A program made the position numbers and the translations under genes. A stretch of DNA of 47,667 bases from Paramecium octaurelia (Eukaryota > Ciliophora > Oligohymenophorea > Peniculida > Parameciidae), in assembly GCA_905182995.1 (NCBI GenBank), contig CAJJDP010000122.1:2318-49984 (forward strand). Direction: 5' to 3'. A model generated the notes under the pieces. The model saw only the letters and a list, made by a program, of their open reading frames with translations. It was not told the origin of the DNA and did no database searches. Of the stretch, positions 25,643-39,000 are shown piece after piece (the first letter of the stretch is position 1; the number at the start of each line of letters is the position of its first letter).

Positions 25643-27239
25643 TATTATATTAATTATTTCTAAATATGTAAAATCTATAAATATTTATATATCTTATAAT
25701 TAATGATTATAGTTCTAATACTGAAATTTAAATTGAATACGTCTGGTTTAAGTGCTAGATTTTTTGATTCATTTCAAATTTGATTGACAAAACATAAATA
25801 GCACTTCATGAAGTTTCATAAATGCTTTCATTTTAGTTATGTATTTTAAATTAATCTATTGAATACATAATACTAGTAAGGTAGGTCTTTTAAAAAATGT
25901 CGGGAATCATTAACTGTTAGTTGTCGAAACTTTAGAAATTGTTATTAAATTTAATACTATTCCTAAACCCAAAATATGTAAACTGATGATCAATACTTCT
26001 CTTGTCATCTGAATCTTAAACACATCCATATAATTCATTCAAAATGCTTATGTTTGTTAAAAAAAATAATAGATGAAATTCATACTTCAAACCAAAATTT
26101 GCATTTTAATCAAATTAAAATCCTAAATCTTTTAAGAAAATATATTAACTAATATACAATATATTTCCTTATATTTATAAAGTAATTGTAATATTTTATA
26201 TGATTATGCATAGATTAAAGAATCAATAATCTTTGAAAAACAATTATTATTTTATTCCTATGAAAATTGAGAGCCTATTTGCTTTTAATTTATACTTAAA
26301 AAAGAGAGAATTATGATATTTTTTAATAGACAAATAAATATCTTGTTGAAATGATATTAATCAATAAATATAACTTTTAGAATGAAGAATGGGATTGTAT
26401 AACTCAGCAACATCTAAATTGCAAATTGAATTATTTACATCATTGTATAAGGAGATTTTCACTATCTCAAATTAATTTCTTCAATTAAATTATCTAACCA
26501 ACATTTTATTGATTTCTGAGGCATGGATCTATAATGTTAAAGACATGAGTTGATTAGTTTATGATTCAAATCATTTTTTATGAAATCAAACTTTGTTCAA
26601 AATTTAATTATGATATATTTTTTGTCAAAATAATTACGCATTCCCTATTATAACAATAAAATAATTGTATAGCAAATCAACACTCAAGCCTTAATACTCT
26701 TCGTTTAGTATGGAGGAGAAGAATTCAGATAATTATTTATTCTCTTGCTATTCAAAGTTAATTTAAAATACCACACATGTATTTTTGGAACCTTATCTGA
26801 ATTTTTGCCAGATCTTAATACCCTTAAATTTTTTATTGGAAATATATATATTTTTCAGGTACAATTTGTAATTTGTTGCATCCTTCTTTATAGTGATATA
26901 TTATGTAATTAAACAAACTTGTTCCATTCAAAGTATTAAGCAGCTTATTTATGAAAATAATTTCAGAATGAAGTTAAGTTAGAAATATGTATCAACTAAT
27001 TTGTAATAAATTATTTCTAAATAAATAAAGACTATGTGTTCTGAAAATAAAATCAAATAAGATATATTTACTTATTAATACAAAGAAAATGCATCCGAAT
27101 GTAGACATTAGATTTGTTAGAATAATGGAAGTAGGTTGGAATTTGTGGTGGGATAACTGCTTCGGATTAAATTGGAAGGTAAATGGAAACAAAATGAAAT
27201 TAGTTTTATAACAAATAACAATAATCAATATTCACGAAA
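25643..27239. other. Long spacer, no clear gene
   Basis: The promoter region of the giant gene lies at the left end. Elsewhere frames are short. A plus-strand open stretch at about 27033-27425 is antisense to the ATPase-module relic and is better read as its shadow. Confidence 0.35.
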
Positions 27240-28600
27240 CTCATTCTTTTTTACATCGTCAACCTAAGATTGGCCTCAGATATACAACTCAAATATTTTT
27301 TTAATTAAAAAAACGAATTAGTTTGAACACTTTGATCCCTGTCTTGGATTCATTAGACTAACTATACAGCTAGCTTTAACAAGTGCTTTAAGGGAGGTTA
27401 TAGAGGAGAAAAGTTATATTCAATGAATAGGTTATCGATTAAAGTTGGATCAATTTTTAGAAAATTATTGAATTAACACTCATAGTAGGAAACCCCTTAT
27501 CAATGATAAGGACAATATCTGAAAAATGTGAGGGAATTCCTTAATACATATCTTCTAATTATTGCAACTGATTAAACAAAAGAAAAGCAATTAGATTTCT
27601 ATCTCAAATAATAAACAATAAATAGCTTAAAAATTTAAATAATTATATTAGTAATAGTGTATTCTAAATATGAATAGAGGATATTCATAATTTCATTTTC
27701 ATTATCAAATATAGTTCAGCTTAACCATTCTCTATTTGTTTTACAAATTCCAAAAAGTTTTGGCATTAAAATGTTCTTTTCTCATTTGTCTTGAATTTCA
27801 CCTAGATCTACCATAAGTTCTGGATTATGATATTTTATTCGTAAATTATTCGTACTCTTAGCAAAAATTACAAAGTAATCATACGATTTTCTGAATCACC
27901 AATTTATCATTCTCATCAACGAACTATCTTTACTCTTTTCCACGCAGCCTAATCTATCAACTATTTAAATTACACATTCCCAATAAATTATAAGGTTTGA
28001 TATCATTGTTTTAAACATCCCCTTTTCTATCCAATTTCGCATATCACCTGGTTCTGATGATCAAGTATTTCTTTTTATCAAGTAATCTTCATTTATTAAA
28101 TCAAATTATCCAACATATTTCTAAAAAGATAAATAAATTTATATTCTTTATCATTATTCATCTTTTACATATGAACATCTCGACAATCTCAATCTTGAGC
28201 TTTTTGTAAAAAAATTTAAGTAGGTCACCTTAAGCTCCTTAGTGAGTCTAACTTTAGGTAAAATATTTTCCAACTATATAGGGTTGAAATTTTTTGATTT
28301 TTAGAATTGCAATCAGAAAAGAAGTAATTTTTGATTATGCAAATAGAAAACACATTATTTGAGTTAATTTTTATTCTTTTGATATAAATTATAAGTTTAG
28401 TTATCTTGAGTTGTTCATCAGTTAGTTTACTCAATTGGTTTAGATAAGATTATAGTTTCTGACCATTAAATTATAAATCATCGCCATTTCCTTTTTCCTA
28501 ATTATATCAACTTGGATGCAGCATTTTGAGCAGATCGAGGGTTAAGCTTCTTTAAACTTCTAGCTAGACTTGTTCTAATTTAATATTTATATAATAATAC
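27240..28600 (-). pseudogene. 3' remnant of a large ATPase-module protein, possibly nucleotide-cyclase-associated
   Basis: Minus-strand segments in order are: GNGDDLQFNGQKLQSYLNQL followed by LTDEQLKITKL (28490-28380), VFSICIIKNYFFSDCNSKNQ (about 28330), YKFIYLFRNMLDNLIQQMK (about 28120), NPELMVDLGEIQDK then EKNILMPKLFGICKTNREWL (about 27800-27700), and LEDMYQGIPSHFSDIVLII (about 27530). The pattern of a 'Leu-x-x-EQL-x-I-x-K' segment after an ATPase core recalls STAND-type ATPase modules such as those of soluble-type nucleotide cyclases. I make that link from memory of the family and it is weak. In-frame TGAs near 28235, 28195, 28080, 27786 and 27720, together with frame changes, show decay. 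No upstream part is present, so it is also 5'-truncated. Confidence 0.45.
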
Positions 28601-28680
28601 CAATGCCCAAATACCCTAAATTTTGTTCAAAAATATAAAATTGAAATTTATATATGAAGAATGTGATTTTTTTTAATTAA

Positions 28681-31600
28681 ATGATATTTCTTTTAATCAT
28701 TTTGATTTTTCCAGTTCAGAACTATGAAGAAATGATTTATTATTATAATGCGGCTACTAACGGGATTGAGGGTTAACATTTGTATATTCAAACTTAGGAT
28801 GGAAAACTTTTACAAAGTCAACTATTTTTGAATTAAATAGTGATATAATTTTATATGGAGGAAGTTCTCCTAGAATTAGTAGAATGTTCTTGGATTTGAG
28901 CCCTCATTATCAAGTAAAAGTGAAAATGGAATTTTGGTTGTAATAATTTTTTTATTAAAAATAGAAAAGACTTAATAACAACTGGAGGAATAACCGTGTA
29001 TATAGATGAGATATAGGTATACAAAAACGCGTATAGTAATACTTCTTTATCAAGTCTTCATGGACCGACTCCAACCGGTTCATATTTTGATAGTATAGTA
29101 TTACTTCATCCACAAAAAAAAAGAACATCTTCAATTTATATAGAGATAACGGGATAGGTATTTTATTTTATTGATTTGAGTCACTTTATGGTATTAGAAC
29201 ATTACAATTTTATCTTGAAAGATGCCCGTCAGGATGTGAAGTTTGTGACAGTTTCGATTTTTTGGCTTGTAAATAATGGAAACTTTTCAATTTAAGTTTT
29301 AATAAATATTATTTTTCAAATCTTTAAGGATGGTCAACAGAATCCCCTTGGTTATTCTAAGGAGTTTATGTATGTGCTTAATGTGATTTTCTTAAATAAA
29401 GTGGAATTCAATATTTTGGAGTATTACCTCCTCATTAAGGACTGATGTTGAAATTTTTTTGGTTGTTTAATATTGGTTTTTTAAATATCAAAATCAATAG
29501 AGTGAATTATGTATTATAATAGCCAACAACATTTTATTAGGTTGAATTAATAATTAAGGACCACACAAATTAAGATTTATTAATTGAAATTCAATAAGGC
29601 TTTATAAGAGATGTTGAATTGTATTATTAACCAGATGTTATACATTTTGATCCTGAAATTCTTAATTGCTTTTCTGTTATAAATAATGTTTGTATCAGCT
29701 GTTTGGATGGATGGGAATTCGAAGAAATCCAAAATTAATGTCATCCCTTATGCGGTAATCATATTATTTAAGGACTTGAAGAATGTGATGACGGTAATGA
29801 AGATCAAAACGACGGATGTTATTAGTGTAAATTAAAATGCGATATTAATTGTATAAGTTGTGAATTTGGGAAATGTAATAACTGTGATACAGGGTATATT
29901 TTATCGGACAATCAAAACAACTTTCCCTAATGCTATCAAGAAATAGTCGAATATCCAGATAATTGTCTTATTTTAGAAGAACAATAATGTAAGGAATGTG
30001 AAGTTGGATATATTTAAGAGAATGGCTAATGTTTTCCACATTGTGGTGATGGGATTTAAATATCAGGACTTGAAGAATGTGATGATGGAAATTTAGTTCC
30101 TTATGATGGTTGTTTTAATTGCTCATTCTAATGTTCATAAAACTGTATAATATGTATTGAAGGAATATGTTATTAATATTGTGAAGAGGGTTTTGAATTT
30201 ATTGATTAATCTTGCCAATCCATTTGTGGGGATGGACTTATAACAAATTTGGAAGAATGTGAGGATGGTAACATTATCCCATATGATGGTTGTTATTTAT
30301 GCAAATTTTCATGTCCTTTAAATTGCTTAGAATGTTTAAATGGATATTGTCTATAATGTAATACTAATTATTAATTATTATCAAATAATCAATGCGACTA
30401 CATTTAGTTATAGTATTAATAAAAATAATGCGATGATCAAAATAATGATGCCTACGATGGCTGTCATAATTTTATGATCCAACATGATTGGATTTGCAGA
30501 AGACTTAATTAAGAAACCTTCAGTCAGTGCTCATATTTTAATTATCCAAAATTGCTTATTTAATATTAAAAGTTGATTTGGAATATACAATATGTAACCC
30601 TTACCTTTAGTTAACCTTTTAAAATTGGAGAAAATAGACTACTTTTAGAAGCATTCACTTATTCAATTTTGAATTTAACTGAACCCTAATATATCATTAA
30701 GGTAATAGGGAGCTAAGAGAGTAGCAAAACCATTAATAAAATCGATTATTAGTTAGAAATTGAAATTTTTTAACTTCTGGAGTTCAAACCCATCTTAAAA
30801 ATAAATTTACAATAAGAAATTATTAAACAATGGGATTTCATGCCCATTCTGAAAACATACTATCAACCCTTATAGCTTCCTACTTATTTAAATGAAAAAT
30901 AAACTTATTACTCTGAGATGGCTTAAAAGGTGAATAGATATAGTCTTTTTTCATATGGTGGAGTTTGCACTCTCTTGATATTTTAAGGTAAATATGAGGT
31001 TTTAATAGAAATATTAAACTTCTTATAATTTCAAAATTATCTTAGATACATCAATGTGCAGTTTCCTTAAAACCTTCTTCTTTATTTTGAATCTTATGAT
31101 TTATTATCCATTGAAACATTATTTGACTTTGTAAAATTTAAGCCATTAGAAAGTTTTCTGTTTTACAAAGAATTCAGAGAAGCATCAGGAAAATTTCAAT
31201 TTTATTAATAAAATGCTGATTTATTAACAAATCTTCAATGGTAAATAATCCAATCTTCATTTTATATACTTTTAATTTTATTATCGATTGGAACCAAGAA
31301 GTTCATTTTCTCTAATTATTTCCGATAAAGAGCACTAATTTATTTGATTTAATAAAAAATAAATTCAGACAAAGAGATCTCTTCTAAACTTCTTTTGTGG
31401 CTTTATAAAAAATGTCAATAATTGATTGGGGTTGTAGATCTATTTAGTAAAAATGGATTTAAAATAATATTATTAGTAAATGGATGGGATCTGATATTTA
31501 AAGGAATGCTTTACTTGAAATATTTGTAAAACTTTGCTTACAGAGATATCTTTTCTTTATTACTAGCTTTAGTTCTAATATTTATTTATATTATGTTTAT

Positions 31601-32072
31601 CCTTAATTCAAACAACCTATACCCAAAATATAATTTGATTAAATTCTAAAAGATGAAGCAAAATAGATTTGAAGTTTTAAATCTTGGAGTTTCCTTGTGT
31701 TTCATAGGCTTCTTAATTTTCTTAGAAAATTCAGAAGTTTTATAGTTAGGATTGATTTCGTTAATTAATCTTATGTAATTAAAATTAATTTACAACTATC
31801 GAAAAATTATAAGATCATTTGTTGTACAAATGGCAATTTAAAGTTCAGTATTGATTTTTACATTAAGCTCTTTTATTTATGTATAAGAAGCTGCTAAATA
31901 TGTTAACGAAGACTTTAAAATAAAATGTGGTTGGTTCCATATATTTCTACTATCATTTGGTGTATTGATTGAAATATCCGAGATAATTATTGAGTAAATT
32001 TAATAGTATTTCAGGATGTGTAAAAAGAAACAGAACCAGACTTAGTAAGATTAATTCATGATAAACTTTTGA
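28681..32072 (+). CDS. Large membrane protein with CGDG/ECDDGN (DUF4215-type) Cys repeats
   Basis: About 1,110 residues. The start at 28681 (MIFLLIILIFPVQNYEEM) is a signal peptide; an in-frame ATG at 28654 would add nine residues. Introns at 28940-28964 (25 nt) and 29158-29180 (23 nt) are needed. After them the frame is open for about 2.9 kb to TGA 32070-32072 through many TAA/TAG codons. The middle holds at least three DUF4215-type repeats: CGNHIIQGLEECDDGNEDQN, CGDGIQISGLEECDDGN and CGDGLITNLEECEDGN, each followed by a DGC motif. The C-terminal third has multiple membrane helices (SSFYILLILLSIGTKKFIF; IFSLLLALVLIFIYIMFIL). One break occurs at a T5 run (28825-28829), where six T would restore FELNSDIILYGG. 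Role unknown; the layout suggests a surface or secretory-pathway receptor-like protein, as for its minus-strand neighbour. Confidence 0.85.
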
Positions 32073-32719
32073 TAAAATTTAAAATTTAATTAAAAGGACA
32101 AAAATGTATTTCTAAAATTTATATTTTTTTTATAAATTATTAATAAAGAAACTTTAAATATTTTATTCAAAATTTTAAACTAAGCTTCTTTAAGTATAAT
32201 TTTATAATCTGCTCTAATCATTCCAAACATTCTTTGCCAAAAATCTTTCTGGATTGCAATAAAGATTTAGCTAAATAGCTAGTAATCTTCTTTCAATACA
32301 ATCTATTACAAAATAATATGAAATATTTTCAATAAAACTAGTATAAAATTTGATTTATTTAGAAAGCAGAAATCTTAATTCAACAAGCCAGCCTAAAGTT
32401 CATTTGAGTTTAAAAATATAATATGTCCTAACATTTATGCTGTAACGTTAGTTTGAAATTGACCGATAATTCTTTATTATTACTGGGAAGAAAACAGTTG
32501 ATTTTCTGTTCAAACTTATCAGCTGTCTTTAAACTTGATAGCTTCAACTTAATACAGCAAAGTAGTAGGCGTTCTTTTTAATAAAGAATAAAAAATTCAA
32601 AATTTATGCAAGATAGATATATAAGAACCTTGAAAAAATTGATTGATAAGTGGTGATTAAAAGTCTTATGGATCCATCTTTGTTTAAAAAAAGTATAAGT
32701 CAAAATATCTCATTATTTA
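32073..32719. other. Intergenic, no gene seen
   Basis: The TGA of the DUF4215-type gene is followed by AT-rich spacer. A weak frame at 32668 (MDPSLFKKSISQNISLF) is out of phase with the better frame at 32720. Confidence 0.35.
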
Positions 32720-34055
32720 ATGGAGAATAAAGATATGGATTTGGAGAAATAAATCGAATAGATACTTAATATTTTGGAATAAATTAATTTTAAGGAGTTA
32801 AATTTAAGTAGCTACTTTATCATCTACAGTAAGGAGAACTATAATTATTTTTAGTCATTTTTGAATTTGCAAGATATTATTAATCATAGAAAATTATGTG
32901 AGCAGATAAACTATGGCATTACAAATACCACTTTACAAAAACGATATATTATTAACAATAATCGAATGGATAATTTTATACAATCTAAATTCAAAAGTAA
33001 ATCTCGATCCTTTTTAATAATTCTATTTTAAGAATTAGGCAAATGAATTCGAAATTCAAATTATTTTTTGCTTATAAATATAATATTACAATGTTAAAAT
33101 AAATTAATTCTGATAAACTTAATAAAATTGCATAATATCTAACCATAGTTTCAGTATAACTAATTCACGAGATTTTGAACAAAATTTATCTAGATCCTCG
33201 AGGCCTTTTAATCATTACGTTTTAATAATTATCAATCTTGATATAGGTTTAAGGAATAAAAGAACATCTTAAACTTAAGAAGATTTTAGATTTTTGTGAA
33301 AAACTTCTAAATATTTATAAGTTATTTAAATAATTGCTAGCAGAGAAGTAAATTATTACTAGATCCTTCAAATTTTTCGAAATATTGTTTAATTAAAATA
33401 TTCAAGGTAAGCATTAATATTGAAATATTGTGCAAAGCTATTACTAGGAAATTAAATTGAACTGGAAAGTAACTTACAAGCTTTAAAATTTATACTACCC
33501 TAGATAAAAAACCAAAATTATGTCTTCTTCTCCTAATATTATAATTAAGGGACGTCTTAGCATATTAAATTGAAATGAGGAACAATAATCATAAATATAA
33601 AAGAGTATATGCTAATTAAATAATTTGGTCAAAATAAAAAGCAAATTAACCAAGAAATATCTTTTGTTCTGGAAGATGGGCTAGCAAATTAAAATAATTG
33701 AGAATAAGTAATACAAATTAACAAAGCTTTAACTAACTGAAAAAAAAAATAAATTCTTATTATTTTTGACCCATCTAATATTCACATTATACTGTATATA
33801 TAAATTCCTCTCTCTCAATGATCCATCAAAATTTACAGTTTCCTTCCTCTAAATAACAAATTTTCTATTGTGATTGCTTCTATTGTTCTTGAAACTGGGA
33901 AAGTAGCTAATATTAATTAATTGGAATTTTTGACTGAAGACTTTGATACATAATCAGAATCTGATATAAATTTTGAATGGATTAGAAATGGAAAAAATAA
34001 TACATATCGCGTAATGATAGATAAATTCTGCACAAAAATTGTCTACAGTTAATGA
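32720..34055 (+). pseudogene. Hypothetical protein gene, frame-broken
   Basis: Coding-like plus-strand segments follow in order. They are MENKDMDLEKQIEQILNILE (from 32720, open to TGA 33044-33046), SDKLNKIAQYLTIVSVQLIH then ILNKIYLDPRGLLIITFQQL (33100-33240), KKILDFCEKLLNIYKLFKQL (33280-33340), ELESNLQALKFILPQIKNQN (33455-33515), INQEISFVLEDGLANQ (about 33640-33690) and FSIVIASIVLETGKVANINQ to TGA 34053-34055. A 26-31 nt intron at about 33403-33433 is possible. At least two TGAs (33044, about 33570) and several frame changes remain. The amphipathic, Leu/Lys/Asn-rich composition suggests a helical cytoplasmic protein. I do not recognise the family. The last ~230 bp also read open on the minus strand, but the plus reading has the better charge balance. 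Confidence 0.45.
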
Positions 34056-34059
34056 CTAG

Positions 34060-35960
34060 CCTGATTGTATTAACCACCATCAGGTTAGAATAGAATCTTT
34101 AGCTAAGCAAAATAGAAAACATTATTATGATTCTATTAGTATTCTGAATAGTGATTGGCACATAAAATACATACGATACTATCATTAGGTTAATATGCTA
34201 ATAACATTAATTGTTGACTTGAAAGAGCCTTATTTAGAGTTTTAATATTATTAGTATCACAACTTAATTACCATAATGAAGTTGCATTATTAGGTAACCA
34301 GGCACAACCAGAAATACAAAAGGAATTAATTATGATATTCTGAAAATTTTCCTGAATAGATTGTGCATTTAATACAATCGGAATTTTAGAGTTTAAAGTC
34401 AGCTTTAGAGGTAGGACGGATTTAAAAATTTGAGCAGGTACACATTCATTAAGACATTAAGGATATGTTTTATTTAATTATAATCAAAATGTTGATATAA
34501 ATTTCCTCTCAAATAAAATCCTAGTGTACAAGTTTTCAAGTGTGAACATGGTAGCATAGTAACATTTGGCATAATTGATTATTAGAGAGAAACATAATTT
34601 AGCATGTAGTACACACAAGTAGTAATCAGAAATGCAAGAATTTGCAGTTAGTTAGTTGCAAATTTTTCAAGTACTATAAGGAAAGGTACACTAATCATAT
34701 GTTTTATCACCTTTAAACGTATTTAAATGAGACAAGCCTATAATTTAACATATGTTCCCGCACACATAAACCATTAGAATTATTGTTAACTTATTGGTTT
34801 AATCAAATGCAGTTTTTTTAATAAACACTGCACAAATAGTGGAATGATAAAGGTATCATGAGCATAAGGTAAGTTAAAATAATATCCTGACAAAGATGCT
34901 GAAAAAGAATTCGATCACTGCACTTTGTTCAAGGATAGAGACATCGAACATATTTGATGGATAGAAATTAATATCTCCTTGATTAGTAAATTGTAATAAG
35001 AGTATTAAAAAACTGTGCATGTTGATTAATCTAAGATGAAGAATCTCAACAATTTAACCTAGATCAACTATATTTGTTATTTTTACAAGGATTATTCCAG
35101 TATAAGCAATTGTTATAACTATATAAATGGTTGAAATTGCCTGCAATTCAACGCAAGAGACGGAATGGAAATAGCACTTAGTTTAGTTCCATTTCAATAA
35201 AATTCAATTGCCACAAGATTTGCAACTATTAGCTCGAGAGGTGGCAAGAATTAAAATAGACCAGGCGATTAGTACCAGTTTTATTTTTTCCAATAACCCA
35301 ATCATCACATGCAGTAGCAGAAGTCAAACATATTGGACAAGCCGTTAACACTAATGGTATTGGTGTTTCTAGTTTTAAGGAGTATCCAAAAACAGTTTTT
35401 ATATGTTTTTATTATTTATATATAGTGCAAGGAGATGACAATACAAAAAAGTAGCACTGCATAAACTGGCACTCTTGTACATTTTAGTGAAGTAATTCAA
35501 GTATTAGTTTTATACATTATTTACTGGAAGTATTAAATGGATTATATGCATCTTCTGTTCCACTAAGAATATAGCCTGAAAAATGTCTTATAAGATTTGT
35601 AAGAAGAATAATATGAGTAAATTTGTCCTTTAAATCAATCTAATTAGAATTGAATCAGCACAACCCTATAATGGGTGCAGTTATTTACATTTACTCAGTT
35701 TTATATGGAATGCTTAAAGATGAATTATCAATTTATTTCAAAGTTTCGAACATATGCAGATCAATATTTTTTAAGGATAGATTCTTGAGTGTAATATTGC
35801 TATGTAACTTCATTAATAATAATTGTTTTTGAACGTTCTTGTTTAATAGAGGCATCTGTGCATTTAGTACAAAGGATTGTATAATAATGCCTTTGAATAC
35901 ATGATTAACAAATCTTTTACATAATCTAATGACACTAACACAAATATGACCAACATTATT
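34060..35960 (-). pseudogene. Cysteine-rich surface-type protein remnant
   Basis: Minus-strand segments are rich in Cys and Thr: CTKCTDASI (about 35850), LTACPICLTSATACDDWVIG (about 35320), DKTYDQCTFPYST (about 34700), CISDYYLCVLHAKLC (about 34630), CLNECVPAQIFKS (about 34450) and SDCIKCTIYSGKFSE (about 34370). Spaced Cys pairs and CxxC motifs like these occur in Paramecium surface antigens and in furin-like Cys-rich proteins; I cannot tell which. The frame changes repeatedly and TGAs occur, so this is probably dead. Part of it faces the plus-strand gene end to end near 34055. Confidence 0.4.
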
Positions 35961-36095
35961 ATTTGTATTAAATTAAAAATTAAATTATACAAAGTGCAAA
36001 TATTGTACCATAAATAGCAAATAATTTAATAAATATGATTTATATATATTAAAATTAGAATACTTATTAAATTTCATTTATTTTATAATCTCCTG

Positions 36096-39000
36096 TCATA
36101 AAAACCTAATTTTATATAGCTAATTACTTTGAAATGCATCTTTTAAATATTAGCTTGGCATCATCTAAAATGCCTAATTGAATAAAGAAGATGCGGTATC
36201 AAATTAGTTGTATTCTAATAAAACAAATGCTAATAAGAAATTAGCTTAATAATTACCTTTTCCATATAATGAGTACACATGTTATGGATTTATGGCCAAA
36301 GCTTTGTCATACCATTCTTATGCTTAGTCAAATTGATTCATAAGTCTTAGACACTCACCTTTTATTATTTTCAAATCAAAGTACCTTTTCCACTTAATGA
36401 GTCCACATGTTATGGATTTATGGCCAAAGCTTTGTCATGCCATTCTTATGCTTAGTCAAATTGATTCATAAGTCTTAGACACTCACCTTTAATTAATTTC
36501 AAATCTAAGTACCTTTTCCACTTAATGAGTCATCATCTAATGGATTTATGGCCAAAGCTTTGTCATACCATTCTTGTGCTTAGTCAAATTGATTCATAAG
36601 TCTTAGACACTCACCTTTAATTAATTTCAAATCAAAGTACCTTTTCCATGTAATGAGTTCACATGTTATGGATTTATGGCCAAAGCTTTGTCATACCATT
36701 CTTATGCTTAGTCAAATTGATTCATAAATTTTAGAGACTCACCTTTAATTAATTTCAAATCAAAGTACCTTTTCCACTTAATGAGTCCACATGTTATGGA
36801 TTTATGGCCAAAGCTTTGTCATACCATTATTAAGCTTAGTCAAATTGATTCATAAGTCTTAGACACACACCTTTAATTAATTTCAAATCTAAGTACCTTT
36901 TCCATGTAATGAGTTCACATGTTATGGATTTATGGCCAAAGCTTTGTCATACCATTATTAAGCTTAGTCAAATTGATTCATAAGTCTTAGACACACACCT
37001 TTAATTAATTTCAAATCTAAGTACCTTTTCCATGTAATGAGTTCACATGTTATGGATTTATGGCCAAAGCTTTGTCATACCATTATTAAGCTTAGTCAAA
37101 TTGATTCATAAGTCTTAGACACACACCTTTAATTAATTTCAAATCTAAGTACCTTTTCCATGTAATGAGTTCACATGTTATGGATTTATGGCCAAAGCTT
37201 TGTCATACCATTCTTATGCTTAGTCAAATTGATTCATAAATTTTAGACACTCACCTTTAATTAATTTCAAATCAAAGTACCTTTTCCACTTAATGAGTCC
37301 ACATGTTATGGATTTATGGCCAAAGCTTTGTCATACCATTATTAAGCTTAGTCAAATTGATTCATAAGTCTTAGACACACACCTTTAATTAATTTCAAAT
37401 CTAAGTACCTTTTCCATGTAATGAGTTCACATGTTATGGATTTATGGCCAAAGCTTTGTCATACCATTCTTATGCTTAGTCAAATTGATTCATAAATTTT
37501 AGACACTCACCTTTAATTAATTTCAAATCAAAGTACCTTTTCCACTTAATGAGTCCACATGTTATGGATTTATGGCCAAAGCTTTGTCATACCATTATTA
37601 AGCTTAGTCAAATTGATTCATAAGTCTTAGACACACACCTTTAATTAATTTCAAATCTAAGTACCTTTTCCATGTAATGAGTTCACATGTTATGGATTTA
37701 TGGCCAAAGCTTTGTCATACCATTCTTATGCTTAGTCAAATTGATTCATAAATTTTAGACACTCACCTTTAATTAATTTCAAATCAAAGTACCTTTTCCA
37801 CTTAATGAGTCCACATGTTATGGATTTATGGCCAAAGCCTAATCAAAATATTCATTAGATTATTCTAAATTATTTAATTGATATAAGAGCATTCCTAAGA
37901 TTATTTCTTATATTACACCTTGTCCATATAAACCTTAAAAGGTATTTTTTTTTATGGATAATGATTTTTATATGTATTTCCATGCTTCATCAAATTATCC
38001 TAGGAATATTAAACACATTCCTTTATTATTTAAAGTTAAATTTGTACCTTTTTCTGCCATTGCCTCTGAATAATGAGGATCTTTAATTAAAACCTTTTCA
38101 TATGCATTGATTGCTTCTTGATATCTCATTAAGGATTTTAAACAATCCCCTAAATTATTTTATATCGAAATTTACCATAATAAAAGTAATTGTCTGTATT
38201 AAATGAATTTACCTTTATAGATTTTAGATAAAACTCTAATGCATGATGATATTAATAAGTCTCCCTTAAACATTCCCCTAAAGATTTTGATATTATAATA
38301 CCTATTCCAAATTAAGCTGCAGAATTATTTGCATTTATTAAAATACATTTTTCATAATATTGTTGAGCCTACTAATAAGAGTGTTAATTTTTTAAAATAT
38401 CACCTAAATAATATAGTAATCTAGTACCCATTTTCAATAAGGAGAGCTCATGTTTTGGGTTAATTGTAATAATATTTGTGTATATCTATTAAGCAACTTC
38501 TTACTTATTCAATTAACTTAATGAGTTAGCTTAAAATAATAATAATTATTAACCTTTTTAATACATAATTTCTACATTATAAGGTTCTGTTAATAATAAC
38601 TTATCAAAGAGTTGAATTGCTTCATTTTATTAATTTCTAATGTTTAAAGAGATACCTATAATAATATAAAACAAATTTAACCTTTTTGATATTAATCTTT
38701 ATTAAATTTAATCTATTAATCAATCAGCTAATATTAAATCAGATGTAATTCTAATTTAATAAAAAAATCATCTAAAATTTTTTCAAATTTGGACAAAAAT
38801 CCTTAAATGTTGGTTTTCAAATGGCTCCGAAATTCTTCAAATCTAATCAAAGAATCAAGTGCCTGTTGTATTTAATATGGTTTTAATTTATTAATTTTAT
38901 CTTCTAATCCACAAAACTTATATGATAAACCAGACATAAGCTTCTCATAGGATTTGACTGTTGATTAGAATTAAATTTGACATTCTGAAATGAGACCATT

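Noticed and set aside
26992..27228. 78-residue minus-strand standard-code frame
   Set aside because: Hydrophobic, low-information sequence in a frame other than that of the remnant next to it; it has no context.
27033..27425. Plus-strand frame MCSENKIKQDIF... of about 130 codons
   Set aside because: It lies opposite the ATPase-module remnant, whose minus-strand reading (QGIPSHFSDIVLIIDKG) is more protein-like.
33820..34055. Minus-strand open frame continuing the Cys-rich remnant downward
   Set aside because: The plus-strand reading of the same bases (VLETGKVANINQ, FEWIRNGKNNTYRVMIDKF) has balanced charge and ends at a TGA, so I assign it to the plus strand.
35650..35832. 60-residue plus-strand frame
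   Set aside because: Shadow of the minus-strand Cys-rich remnant.
36254..37844. CRISPR-like array or satellite
   Set aside because: The regular 128-bp repeat encodes in-frame TPR units with introns inside an intact gene.
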